Shown here: piece by piece, positions 42,658-51,254 of the stretch
Numbering within the stretch: the stretch's first letter is position 1
How the letters are laid out: each line of letters starts with the position of its first letter
NCBI RefSeq assembly: GCF_001482365.1
Contig: NZ_CP013254.1
Location: 3,286,001-3,350,000, forward strand
Source: Kocuria flava
GTDB taxonomy: Bacteria > Actinomycetota > Actinomycetes > Actinomycetales > Micrococcaceae
Reading direction: 5' to 3'
Length of the DNA: 64,000 bases
The notes under the pieces: model-generated
The model's database searches: none
What the model was told of the DNA's origin: nothing
The model's input: only the letters and a program-made list of their open reading frames with translations
Program-made: the position numbers and the translations under genes

Positions 42658-42734
42658 CGGGATGTGGCGCAGCTTGGTAGCGCGCGTCGTTCGGGACGAC
42701 GAGGTCGCAGGTTCAAATCCTGTCATCCCGACCA
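42658..42734 (+). tRNA. tRNA-Pro (anticodon CGG)
   Basis: A full cloverleaf: acceptor CGGGATG paired with CATCCCG, D stem GCGC/GCGC, anticodon stem CGTCG/CGACG with loop TTCGGGA giving anticodon CGG (decodes CCG), T arm GCAGG-TTCAAAT-CCTGT and an encoded CCA end. CCG is among the most used Pro codons in this high-GC genome. No integrase or duplicated 3' end is seen, so there is no sign of an integrated element. Confidence 0.95.
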
Positions 42735-42740
42735 GCTGTG

Positions 42741-42773
42741 AAAGGCCCCGGACCGCTTCGGTCCGGGGCCTTT
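42741..42773 (+). terminator. Terminator of tRNA-Pro
   Basis: A perfect 14-bp stem AAAGGCCCCGGACC with complement, 5-base loop, ending in TTT, 6 bases after the tRNA. Confidence 0.9.
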
Positions 42774-43013
42774 CGCGTGCCCGCGCCCGCACGTCCGACG
42801 ACGGGTACGGGCCGCGGCGGACTGTCCCCGCAAGAATCGACACCCCCCGCCCACAAAGTCGCAAATGCATGAATTAGACTCGCGGCAACGGGTCCGACCG
42901 CCCGGCAGCAGGGGGATCCGGGCGATCCACCGCTCCCCTGCCCCGCGGTCGCCGAGCCCGTGGCACGGGCGCCGGGGGCGTCCGGGAACCGATCGCTCCG
43001 GGGGGAGAACTTC

Positions 43014-43247
43014 ATGGATACCGACATCGACCGCGTCCTCGACGCGACGGGCGACGGCGTGCTGGGCGCCGCGCTGCAGCTGTTCACGGACTGGTCCCTG
43101 TGGCTGGGCGTCGCCCTGATCGTGGCGGCCGTGGTCAGCTCCGCGCTGACGAAGAAGGTCCCGTGGACCCGCGAGGCCTCCGTGTGGCTGTACTCGATGG
43201 CCGCCACCGCCTGCTTCGCCGTGCACTGGGCGACCGGCTCCGTCTGA
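43014..43247 (+). CDS. Small two-helix membrane protein, hypothetical
   Basis: A 77-residue protein with an acidic N-terminus (MDTDIDRVLD) and two hydrophobic segments (WSLWLGVALIVAAVV and VWLYSMAATACFAVHWA) joined by a basic loop TKKVPWTR. The ATG has a GGGGGGAG ribosome-binding site 6 bases before it. A TAGACT -10-like element lies at 42875-42880, giving a leader of about 125 bases. I do not recognise a family. Confidence 0.65.
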   Translation: MDTDIDRVLDATGDGVLGAALQLFTDWSLWLGVALIVAAVVSSALTKKVPWTREASVWLYSMAATACFAVHWATGSV

Positions 43248-43262
43248 GCCGCGCACGCCGAG

Positions 43263-43303
43263 GGGCCGGGCCCCGCCGCACCCGGTGCGGCGGGGCCCGG
43301 CCC
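43263..43303. terminator. Strong terminator between convergent genes
   Basis: A 17-bp perfect stem (GGGCCGGGCCCCGCCGC with complement), 7-base loop, followed by TTT on the plus strand. It ends the small membrane-protein gene and may also stop the lipoprotein transcript from the other side. Confidence 0.85.
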
Positions 43304-43359
43304 TTTCCCGTCCGTCCCTCGACCCCGGTCCGCCCCGACGGGTCCGGCCGGGGCGCGGG

Positions 43360-44079
43360 CTACTTCGCGCGGGCCGGGGCGAGGACCAGCGTCTCGTCCC
43401 CACCCTCGACGTCCCGGTCGGCCAGGGTCCACCCGGAGCGCAGGAGCTGCTCGGCGAGGTCCCCGGTGAGCACCGTGTCCGCGCCGGCCCGGCCCAGCTC
43501 CTCCTCGAGGGCGCGGGTGAGCGCCTCCTCGGAGAAGGGCCCGTCCGGTCCGGCCAGCTCCGGGTCCGCCAGGTCCTCGAGCACGCACAGCCCCTCGCAG
43601 GAGAGCTCGATCATCAGCCCGGCCTCGAGCCGGGTGGAGGTGGTCGTGGTGGTCGACGTCGTGGTCCGCTCCGTCAGCTGCCCGGAGAACTCCCCCGCGG
43701 CCGGTGCCGCCGGGGCCTGCACGGGCGCCTGCACCGGGACCTGGACGGGGGCCGCCACGGGAGCCGGGGCCGGGGCCGCCACGGCACTCGCCCCCTGGGA
43801 CGAGCCGCCGCCGGACGCGGCGGGCGCGCCGCCGGAGCCGCCGGAGCCGCCGGCGGCCGCTCCACCGCCGCCCCCGGAGCCGGACGCCGGGGCCTCCGTG
43901 TCCGGGGCGGGCCGCGAGGTGGGCTGCGGCTCCGGGTCCGGGGACGGGGTCGCCGTGGTCAGGGGCGGGAGCGGCTCGTAGGTGTGCGCGGACCGGGCCT
44001 CGGCGGCGGCGCCGCCGCAGCCGGTGAGCGCCGCGAGCGAGAGCGCGGCCAGGGCGAGGATGCGGGTTCGCTGGGTCAT
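43360..44079 (-). CDS. Secreted lipoprotein with Gly/Ala/Pro-rich and Thr-rich linkers
   Basis: A 239-residue protein. The signal peptide ends in a lipobox LTGC (Cys21). Then follows a low-complexity region of Pro, Gly, Ser and Ala with a VQVPVQAPVQAPAAP repeat, a Thr tract (TERTTTSTTTTTSTR), and a folded C-terminal part (about residues 150-239) with a Cys pair in LSCEGLCVLEDL. Function unknown. It follows the surface-protein gene by 34 bases and probably belongs to the sortase/pilus operon. Confidence 0.75.
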   Translation of the reverse strand: MTQRTRILALAALSLAALTGCGGAAAEARSAHTYEPLPPLTTATPSPDPEPQPTSRPAPDTEAPASGSGGGGGAAAGGSGGSGGAPAASGGGSSQGASAVAAPAPAPVAAPVQVPVQAPVQAPAAPAAGEFSGQLTERTTTSTTTTTSTRLEAGLMIELSCEGLCVLEDLADPELAGPDGPFSEEALTRALEEELGRAGADTVLTGDLAEQLLRSGWTLADRDVEGGDETLVLAPARAK

Positions 44080-44113
44080 CGGGTTCTCCAGGAGCGAGGG
44101 GGTCGGGACGCGG

Positions 44114-45580
44114 TCAGGAGGCCGGGTCGGGATCGGCGGGCCGGCGGCGGCGCAGCGCCCAGGACCCGAGGCCGGCGCCCACGGCGAGCAGCGCCAGGAG
44201 CCCGGTGGTCAGCTGCTGCGGGGCGGCGGCGGCCCGGACGCCCCCGGTGCCGGTGTCCGCCGTGACGGCCTCGGCGTAGGCGGCGCCGTAGCCCGCGCCG
44301 TACCCGGCGCCGGCGCTGCCGGCGACGGTCGTGGTCGTCTCGGTGACGGTTTCGGTGTGCGTGCTCGTCGACTCCTCGAAGAGCACGAAGGCCTCCAGGC
44401 TCGCCTGCACGCGCTGCGCGGCCTCGGGGGCGATCACCACGACCGGCACGGACCGCTCGGGCGCTGTACTACCCCCGTCTTCGGGGCCCGGCCGCACCGC
44501 GCCGTCCCCGGACGTCCCCTCCCGGGGTGCGTCGGCGCCGTCGGTGGTGTCCGGGTCCTCGGGGGTGCCCCCCTCCCCCGGAGTGGGGTCGGCGCCGGCG
44601 GTCGGCTGCGCCCCGTCGTCGTCGGCCCCGTCCCCGGCGGGCGCGTCGGGTGCCGCCGCGATCTCGAAGGCCGTGCGCGCGGACCAGCTCAGCTCGCGGT
44701 CTTGACCGGCGATGAACAGGTCGCGGTAGTCCTCGTCGGCGAGGACGGTGAGCTCGGTCGTGGGCGTCGTGGCGGTCACGGTCACGGCGAGCTCGCCCGC
44801 GGTGGTGCCGGCAGGGACGGCCAGGTCGAGCACCTGCCGGCCGCTCTCCGCGCGGAACGTCCGCTCGCGGGTCCCGTCGGCGAAGGCGACCGGCCCGTCG
44901 AGGGTCACGGTCGTGGCGTAGGCGATCTCCGGCAGCTCGACGAGCAGACGCTCGGGGCTGCCGTCGGGAGCGGTGTCCACCGAGATCGCCCCGTCCTCCT
45001 GGGCCTGGAGGACGGGCACGACGCGGCGGGCCTGCTCGAGCATCGCGGCGGCGCGCTCGAGGTGGGAGTCCTCGAGCCCGGACAGCTCCGGGTTCGGAGC
45101 CTCGGCCGTCGCCAGGGAGCGCACGGCCCAGTGGACGGCCCGCGCCTCGTGCGCGTCGTCGGTCGCGCCGAAGACGGAGAGCAGGTACCCGGCCAGGGCG
45201 GCACTGTCCCGCTCCCAGTAGACGGGGGTGCCGCCGGCCCTCTCGCCGACGACCTGCGTCCAGCCGCCGTCGGGGTCGTCGACGGGCTGGGTCACGGCGT
45301 AGTGCTCGTCGTCGAGCACCTCCTCGTCCAGCGGGGCCAGGGGCTGGTCCTCGTCGAGGCCGTAGCCGGTGTCCCCGTTGCTCAAAGAGACGGGGGTGAA
45401 GTAGTGCTCCGGCCCGGTGGCCGGGGTGCCCTCGGGGAGCTCCACCGCGGTGCCGTCGATCGCCACGGGCGCGGCGGCGGCCGGGGCCGCGGTCAGCAGC
45501 GGGCCGGCGACCGCGGTGGTGCCGGCGAGCACCGCGGCGGCGAGCAGCCGGGGGCGGCGGGCGGGCAGGGTGGAGGGCAT
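44114..45580 (-). CDS. Surface protein with signal peptide and C-terminal anchor
   Basis: A 488-residue protein: Sec signal (LLAAAVLAGTTAVAGPLLTAAPAAAAP), a central domain of about 300 residues with an adhesin-like look (Tyr/Trp-rich, no Cys), a Pro/Gly/Asp-rich linker, a Thr-rich region (TSTHTETVTETTTTV) and a C-terminal QLTTG, hydrophobic helix and RRRRP tail. This is the layout of a sortase substrate, but no canonical LPxTG is present. It lies directly downstream of the disrupted sortase gene. Specific function unknown. Confidence 0.78.
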   Translation of the reverse strand: MPSTLPARRPRLLAAAVLAGTTAVAGPLLTAAPAAAAPVAIDGTAVELPEGTPATGPEHYFTPVSLSNGDTGYGLDEDQPLAPLDEEVLDDEHYAVTQPVDDPDGGWTQVVGERAGGTPVYWERDSAALAGYLLSVFGATDDAHEARAVHWAVRSLATAEAPNPELSGLEDSHLERAAAMLEQARRVVPVLQAQEDGAISVDTAPDGSPERLLVELPEIAYATTVTLDGPVAFADGTRERTFRAESGRQVLDLAVPAGTTAGELAVTVTATTPTTELTVLADEDYRDLFIAGQDRELSWSARTAFEIAAAPDAPAGDGADDDGAQPTAGADPTPGEGGTPEDPDTTDGADAPREGTSGDGAVRPGPEDGGSTAPERSVPVVVIAPEAAQRVQASLEAFVLFEESTSTHTETVTETTTTVAGSAGAGYGAGYGAAYAEAVTADTGTGGVRAAAAPQQLTTGLLALLAVGAGLGSWALRRRRPADPDPAS

Positions 45581-45891
45581 GGAGGTCTCCTGGGGAGGGG
45601 CGGGAGGGGTGGTGCGCCGGGCGCTCCACCGTCGTTTACCAATGTAATTGCATGAGTTGCCGGCGTCTCGCGGAAGACGCCGTGCGACGGGCGGTGTACC
45701 CGCAAGAGCGGACAGTCCCGCGTCGCGGGCCGTCACGGGACCGGGGCCGTCTCGGGGTCGAGGGCGAGGTCGACCACGAGGTTGTTCGTGTAGGACCACG
45801 TGGGCGAGCCGTCGGGGCGGACGTAGTCGCCCGAGCACGTGACCAGGGACAGCCCGGGCTCGCCGGTGAGCTCGAAGACGTCCTGCGGCAG

Positions 45892-47303
45892 GGTCAAGCC
45901 CCCGGGAGTGGTGTAGCGATCCTTCGTGCGGGGATCAGGCGGTGAGGGCGGTCAGGGGGTCGGGGCTCACCTCGCTTCCGGTGTCGGCGACGGTGGTGAG
46001 CCGGCAGCGGGTGAGGACCTCCAGGCCGAGGTAGCGGCGGCCCTCGGCCCATTCGTCGGTCTGCTCGGCCAGCACCGCGCCGACGAGGCGGACGATGGCT
46101 GCGCGGTTGGGGAAGATCCCGACCGCGTCGGTGCGGCGCCGGATCTCCTTGTTCAACCTCTCGGCAGGGTTGTTGGACCAGATCTGCGCCCAGACGTCCT
46201 TGGGGAAGCTCGTGAAGGCGAGGATGTCCTCCCGGGCATTGGCCAGGTGCTCGGCCACCGCCGGGAGCTTCTCGGTGACGTAGTCGATGAGGCGGTCGAA
46301 CTGGGCGTTCACGGCGGTGGCGTCGGGCTGGTCGTAGACGCTGTGCAGCATGGCTTTGACGGCCGGCCACATGCTCTTCGGGCAGATCGACATGAGATTG
46401 GCCGCGTAGTGGGTGCGGCACCGTTGCCAGGCGGCACCGGGCAGGTTCGCGGCGATCGCGTCCTTGAGCCCGGCATGGGCATCAGAGGTGACCAGCCGGA
46501 CCCCGCCCAGTCCCCGGGCGACGAGGTCGGCGAAGAACTCGTTCCAGGCCGCCCCGGTCTCGGCCGTGGCCACCCGCATCCCGAGGACCTCCCGGTGGCC
46601 GTCGCCGTTGACCCCGGTGGCCAGCAGCACGACCGCGTTGACCACCCGCCCGCCCTCGCGGACCTTCATGGTCAGTGCGTCGGCGGCCACGAAGGTGAAC
46701 GGCCCGGCCTCGCCCAGGGGCCGGTGGCGGAAGGACTCCACGTGCTCGTCGAGGTCGGTGGCCATTCGGGAGACCTGGGACTTCGACAGGGAGTTGATGC
46801 CCAGGGTCTTCACCAGCTTGTCCATCCGGCGGGTCGAGACCCCGGCGAGGTAGCAGTCGGCGACCACGGTGATCAGGGCGGATTCGGCCCGCTTGCGGCG
46901 CTCGAGCAGCCATTCCGGGAAGTAGGTGCCAGCGCGCAGCTTCGGGACGGCCACGTCGATCGTACCCATCCGGGTGTCGAGGTCGCGGTGCCGGTACCCG
47001 TTGCGCTGGGTCACCCGCTCGGGAGCGGGTCTGCCCCACTCGGCGCCGACCACCGCGTCCGCGTCGGCGGAGAGCAGCGCGTTGATCACTGTCTGCAGCA
47101 GGGTCCGCATCAAGTCCGGGGAGGCTTCGGTCAGGGCTTCGCCGAGCAGGCCGGCAGGGTCGACAATATGAGGAGCGGTCATCGTGATGATGTCCTTTCG
47201 AGGGTGCTGTGAGAGGTGAACTCGAAAGATCTCACGGTGGCCGCGCTCTCGTCCGGGACGACGAGCAGGGCCACCGCGCTACACCACTATCGGGGGCTCA
47301 ACT
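45892..47303. mobile_element. IS256-family insertion sequence (1,412 bp)
   Basis: The ends are imperfect 27-bp inverted repeats (45892-45918 and 47277-47303) sharing AGTGGTGTAGCG and the GCCCCCG block with 5 mismatches. The target duplication TGCGGCAG is at 45884-45891 and 47304-47311, 8 bp as expected for the family. A single intact transposase gene lies inside. It looks complete and potentially active. Confidence 0.92.
45935..47182 (-). CDS. IS256-family transposase
   Basis: This 415-residue DDE transposase has the family layout: RNGYRHRDLDTRMGTIDVAVPKLR near the N-terminus, the first Asp in FVAADALTMKVREGG, the second in LVTSDAHAGLKDAI, CRTHYAANL, and the Glu in NNPAERLNKEIRRRTDAVGIFPN. 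No frameshift is present. It lies on the same strand as the interrupted sortase. Confidence 0.95.
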   Translation of the reverse strand: MTAPHIVDPAGLLGEALTEASPDLMRTLLQTVINALLSADADAVVGAEWGRPAPERVTQRNGYRHRDLDTRMGTIDVAVPKLRAGTYFPEWLLERRKRAESALITVVADCYLAGVSTRRMDKLVKTLGINSLSKSQVSRMATDLDEHVESFRHRPLGEAGPFTFVAADALTMKVREGGRVVNAVVLLATGVNGDGHREVLGMRVATAETGAAWNEFFADLVARGLGGVRLVTSDAHAGLKDAIAANLPGAAWQRCRTHYAANLMSICPKSMWPAVKAMLHSVYDQPDATAVNAQFDRLIDYVTEKLPAVAEHLANAREDILAFTSFPKDVWAQIWSNNPAERLNKEIRRRTDAVGIFPNRAAIVRLVGAVLAEQTDEWAEGRRYLGLEVLTRCRLTTVADTGSEVSPDPLTALTA

Positions 47304-47903
47304 TGCGGCAGAGCCTCACGCGGCGTGGGTTCCCGCACGGCGACCACCGTGTAGGAGTGCACCGCCCCGGCGCCGTCGGAGACCCACAGCTTCTGTCCCG
47401 GCCGCGCGGTGTGCAAGGTGCCCAGGGCGGGGGCCCCGGCGGGGTGGTCGACGTGGCCCGCCAGCACGGCGTTGCCCTGCGCGGCGCCGACCGGGGCCGA
47501 CTCCTCGTACCAGCCGATCGCCGCCCGGTCCGCGTGGGTGGGCACGACCATGGCGCCGGCGCCGTCCGTGCCGACCGGCTCGAGGGCCGCGTCCACCCCG
47601 ATCGACGGGGAGCACACCCGCGCCCGGGTGGTCAGGTCGCCGCAGGTCTCCGGGCCGGTGATCCCGGTGTGCGGGCCGGGGTCACCGGCCGCCCGGGCGT
47701 CGTCCGCCGACAGCGACGCGGCCCGGAGCGGACCGGGGGCGCTCACCGCGGCGGGGTCCGCGTGCTGGACGTCCCCGCCGACGACGACGGTCCCGCCCAG
47801 CTGCTGCTGCACGAGCAGGCCGGCCGCGGCGAGGGAGACGAGGGCGAGAAAAGTCGAAACAGACGACTTGCCAAATTTCATCCATTTAGTCTGCTTCATA
47901 ATA

Positions 47904-48779
47904 TTAGAGGAATGTATTCAAGACATTAATGACCGTCGGACCCAGAACAGCAATGAACAATACCGGCAGAATGAAAAGCATGAGAGGCAGAAGAATCTTG
48001 GTCGGAATTTTTTGAGCAGCCTCCTCAGCGCGCTGCTTACGTTTGATGCGCATTTCATTCGCCTGAGTCCGTAGCACAGAGGCGATAGAGATACCATAGG
48101 CGTCGGCCTGGATGACGGCGCGGGTGAACTGCCGCAGGTCGGGCACGTCGGTGCGCTGCTCGAGCGCCAAGTAGGCGTCGCGGCGCGGGATGCCCACGCG
48201 CATCTCTTGGAGGGTGCGCACGAGCTCCTCCGCGAGCGGGCCCTTGCCGTTGTGCCCGGCCCGGGCCATCGCGGACTCGAAGCCAAGGCCGGCCTCCACC
48301 GCGATCATCATCTGGTCGAGGGTGTCGGCGAGCTCGAGGCCGATCGCCTTCTGCCGCTCGATACCGCGGGAGTACAGCAGCAGCTCCGGCAGGAAGTAGC
48401 CCACCGGCACCATGACCACGGTCATCAGCAGGATCATGCCGTTGCCGCCGGTCAGGCTCAGCAGCAGCAGGCCCACGAGCAGCGCGGCGCCGAGGGCGTA
48501 GGTCTTGTACGCCAGGAGCCTCGGAATGGGCCAGCCGGCGGGCCGGCCGGCCTTGGAGTAGAGGGTCTCGAGCCGCTCCCGTCCCTTGCCGGTGGTGAGG
48601 CGCTGAGCCCAGCCGAAGTCCGGGGCTTCGCGAACGTCGGTCGAGGTAGCACTCAGGAGGCCGATGCGGAGATTCTCACGCACCATCCGATCCCCACCCC
48701 AACGGACACCGACAGCAAGCCAGATGGCCATGGCGGCGGCAGCAGCCAGAAGCAGTGGGCCGAGAAGCAGTGCAGTCAT
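47904..48779 (-). CDS. tadC: TadC-like Flp pilus platform protein
   Basis: A 291-residue type II secretion F protein. It has an N-terminal helix, a central helix pair (GLLLLSLTGGNGMILLMTVVMVPVGYFLP), the cytoplasmic F domain (LADTLDQMMIAVEAGLGFESAMAR; PRRDAYLALEQRTDVPDLRQF) and a C-terminal helix with KRKQRAEEAAQKIPTKILLPL, the conserved TadC signature. The ATG is 30 bases after the restored tadB stop. The last 200 bases of the gene are markedly AT-richer than its middle. Intact, but its partner tadB is broken. Confidence 0.9.
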   Translation of the reverse strand: MTALLLGPLLLAAAAAMAIWLAVGVRWGGDRMVRENLRIGLLSATSTDVREAPDFGWAQRLTTGKGRERLETLYSKAGRPAGWPIPRLLAYKTYALGAALLVGLLLLSLTGGNGMILLMTVVMVPVGYFLPELLLYSRGIERQKAIGLELADTLDQMMIAVEAGLGFESAMARAGHNGKGPLAEELVRTLQEMRVGIPRRDAYLALEQRTDVPDLRQFTRAVIQADAYGISIASVLRTQANEMRIKRKQRAEEAAQKIPTKILLPLMLFILPVLFIAVLGPTVINVLNTFL

Positions 48780-48930
48780 TGCATGTCCTTCACCAACAAT
48801 TGAATCTTCCTAAAATTTTATTTTTACAACCTTCGACATCCAGAACCCGCCGATCGCGAACATAATCAGAGAAATTGCGATCATTCCGTAACCTAAAATC
48901 CCACTGGTGAAGAACAGCGAGACGTAATCC

Positions 48931-50420
48931 GGTCCTTCGGATTTAAGCGGGGGCGGCGCTGTTTCGCCAGGGCCGGTGGCCACCGGCGGCGAGCAGTGCT
49001 CGTAGCCGATAGTTGTCGAAGTTCCGGAACCCTCGGGCGACCCGTCGCATCGTCTCGATCACCCCGTTCACGGCTTCGACGGGCCCGTTCGAGGCTCCGG
49101 CGGTGTCGAAATAGGCCAGAATCGCCGCCCTCCACCGCCGTAGCGTTCTTCCGAGCCGGGCGATTTCCGGGATCGGGCAGGACGGGAACGAGGCGAGGAC
49201 CTCGGCCACGAGCCGGCGCCCTTGCTCGGGGCGAGCATGGTAGACGGCTCGGAGCTTCTGATAGCAGTGCCAGGCCACAGTGACCTCGTGGTGCGGGTCC
49301 CCGGCCACCAGCTTCGCGTTCAGACGGGTGATCTGCTTGGGCGTGAGATGCTCGGCGCCGATCTGCAGGGTGCGCCGGATGCCGTAGAGCGGGTCCCCTG
49401 CCCTGCCGCGGTGGCCCAGGGTGTCCTGCTGCACGCGGCGACGCACCTCATCGACGACCTGCCCGCCGAGCTTGACCACATGGAACGCGTCGAGCACCGT
49501 GATCGCCTCCGGCAACTCGTCGCGGATCGCGTTGGCGTAGCCGTGGAACGGGTCCAGTGTGGCCGTGCGAATCCCGCTCGTGAACCCCAGGCCCTGGGTG
49601 GTGAGCCAGTCGGCGTAGACGGTTCCGGTGCGGCCCTTCACCAGGTCGAGCAGTCGCGCTCTGGGGCGGCCGTTCTCGTCGCGGGAGTGGTCCACGATCC
49701 CGGTGATGAGCCCGGTCCCGGGTGGACCCACATGGGACCAGACGTGCTCATCAACCCCCAGTGCGTCCACCCCTGCCAGCCGATCGGGCCGCTCGAGGGC
49801 TTCCTCGATCAGCGGCTTGGCGGCGTCCCACAGGGTGTGCCAGTCCACCCCAAGCATCTCGGCCAGGGCCGAGACGGCGATGTCGTGGGAACGCAGCTGC
49901 GCCACGGCCCAGGTGATGGCCCGGCGAGTCAGTTTCGCCCGCGGGGAGGCCAGCTCGTGGACCTCGCTGAACGTCATCACCTCGCAGGCGTCCTCCGGGC
50001 ACCGGTAGATCCGCTTGCGCCAGAGCAGACGCACCGGCGCCCCGAAGCAGGGCAGATCGTGGACGAGGACCGACCGGCGACCCTTGGAAGCGGCTACGAC
50101 CCCACACTGCGGGCATCCGGTCGGGCCCGGGGCGGTGGCCACGCCCAGCAGCAGCCCGTCCTCGGTCCTCACGACGGACTCGACGTGGATGCCGTCCACG
50201 CCCAGCATCGCGTCCGCGCGGACGCACCACCGCTCGGTGCAAGCAGACACGGCAAGGTCAGGGTCGGTACTCTCAGGCATGTCGGGGCTTTCTTCGGACG
50301 GGTTTGCTTGGTCGCTTCCCATCCAAGGAAGCCCTGACGCCTACCCGGTTCCCGACACGCCGAGAGCCCTGCTCACGGTGACGAGCCCAGCCCCCTCACC
50401 CCGCTCAAATCCGAAGGGCC
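48931..50420. mobile_element. ISL3-family insertion sequence (1,490 bp)
   Basis: Terminal inverted repeats start GGTCCTTCGGATTTAAGCGG (left) and GGCCCTTCGGATTTGAGCGG (right, complement), with 20 of 22 bases alike, near the usual ISL3 end GGCTCTTCGG. Target duplication CGTAATCC at 48923-48930 and 50421-50428. One intact transposase gene. Appears complete. Confidence 0.93.
48943..50322 (-). CDS. ISL3-family transposase
   Basis: A protein of 459 residues (or 445 if the ATG at 50280 is used). The N-terminal zinc-binding part has CPQCG and YRCPEDAC; then LTRRAITWAVAQL (helix-turn-helix), and the DDE domain with GVDEHVWSHVG, ATLDPFHGYANAIRDELP and the Glu in SNGPVEAVNGVIETMRRVARGFRNF. The gene ends inside the terminal repeat of the element. 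No defects seen. Confidence 0.93.
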   Translation of the reverse strand: MGSDQANPSEESPDMPESTDPDLAVSACTERWCVRADAMLGVDGIHVESVVRTEDGLLLGVATAPGPTGCPQCGVVAASKGRRSVLVHDLPCFGAPVRLLWRKRIYRCPEDACEVMTFSEVHELASPRAKLTRRAITWAVAQLRSHDIAVSALAEMLGVDWHTLWDAAKPLIEEALERPDRLAGVDALGVDEHVWSHVGPPGTGLITGIVDHSRDENGRPRARLLDLVKGRTGTVYADWLTTQGLGFTSGIRTATLDPFHGYANAIRDELPEAITVLDAFHVVKLGGQVVDEVRRRVQQDTLGHRGRAGDPLYGIRRTLQIGAEHLTPKQITRLNAKLVAGDPHHEVTVAWHCYQKLRAVYHARPEQGRRLVAEVLASFPSCPIPEIARLGRTLRRWRAAILAYFDTAGASNGPVEAVNGVIETMRRVARGFRNFDNYRLRALLAAGGHRPWRNSAAPA

Positions 50421-51254
50421 CGTAATCCGGTGAGATAAACATCAGAAGGGCTGAGATGAATAGGGGCAAAGCCATCAGAATGTAGGCCGACAACTTGCCT
50501 TCCGCCGACAATGTTCTGACCTGTCGCCGTATCTGGTTTCTTTCACGAATCGTTCCAGCCACGCGGTCTAGAACCTCCGCCAGATCGCCGCCCACCTCAC
50601 GGTGGATGCCAATGGCTTGGGCAACCCAGGAAAAATCCTCGGACCCCATGCGCTTGGCAACTTGACTCATGGAGGTGTCGAGGTCCATGCCGAGCCGAGT
50701 TTCGTTGACGATCCGAGTCAGCTCCTCGGAGGTTGGCACCTCGGACTCCTTCGCCACCGCGTCGACCGCGCGCAGGAGCGAGTGGCCGGCGCGGAGGGAT
50801 CCGGAGAACAGCTGGAGCGTGTTGTCGAGTTGATCGGCGAAGACCCGTTTGCGCCGATTCGTCAGAAATCCGACCACGACCTTCGCGACAACCGGCGCGG
50901 CCAGCAGGAACAGGACGCCCAGCAGAAAGCCCCCGGCGATCGTGCCGATCGCCGCGGCCGCGGCCGCCCCTGCGGCGACCAGGACGAGGAAGTCGGCCGG
51001 CGAGGCCTTGATGCCGGCGTTCTCCAGGGCGGCGGCGATGCGCCGGGTCCACCCGCGCTCCTCCAGGAACTCGGAGACCGCCTCGGTGGTCACCCCGGTG
51101 AGCCGGGACAGCTGCGAGGTCTCCTGCTCCCGAGGGCTCCGCGGGGGCCGGCGGCGGTCCATGGGCAGGCGCGGGGTACGGGAGCGGAAGACCACGAAGA
51201 GCCCGAGCAGCCCCGCGAGGACGAGCAGCCCGAACCCGGTCAGCAGCGGCGCCA

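Larger units (their letters stand above)
45733..47899 (-). pseudogene. Class F-type sortase disrupted by an IS256-family element
   Basis: The 5' part (47312-47899) encodes a membrane helix and a sortase domain with catalytic His in LAGHVDHP. The 3' part (45733-45883) encodes VFELTGEPGLSLVTCSGDY with the catalytic Cys. Between them is an IS flanked by the 8-bp duplication TGCGGCAG. Removing the element and one copy gives an uninterrupted 248-residue sortase, with REALPQDVFELTG across the join. The usual Arg before the last strand (Y-R-D-N) appears as Tyr-Thr-Asn-Asn. The gene begins 4 bases after tadC. The current truncated product lacks the nucleophile and should be inactive. Confidence 0.88.

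Noticed and set aside
42658..42734. tRNA-Pro as an attachment site for an integrated element
   Set aside because: No integrase, no repeat of the tRNA 3' end and no compositional island start next to it.
38864..42877. A 1,300-codon plus-strand frame across the HAD, propeller and peptidase genes
   Set aside because: Antisense to three well-supported genes and even crosses the tRNA; typical shadow frame.
45907..47288. Shorter IS256 boundaries with 12-bp ends AGTGGTGTAGCG
   Set aside because: The flanks then show no direct duplication. Extending the repeats to 27 bp gives a perfect 8-bp duplication and restores the sortase frame.
49751..50242. Second frame inside the ISL3 transposase region
   Set aside because: Arg/Gly-rich shadow frame; the transposase frame has all family motifs.
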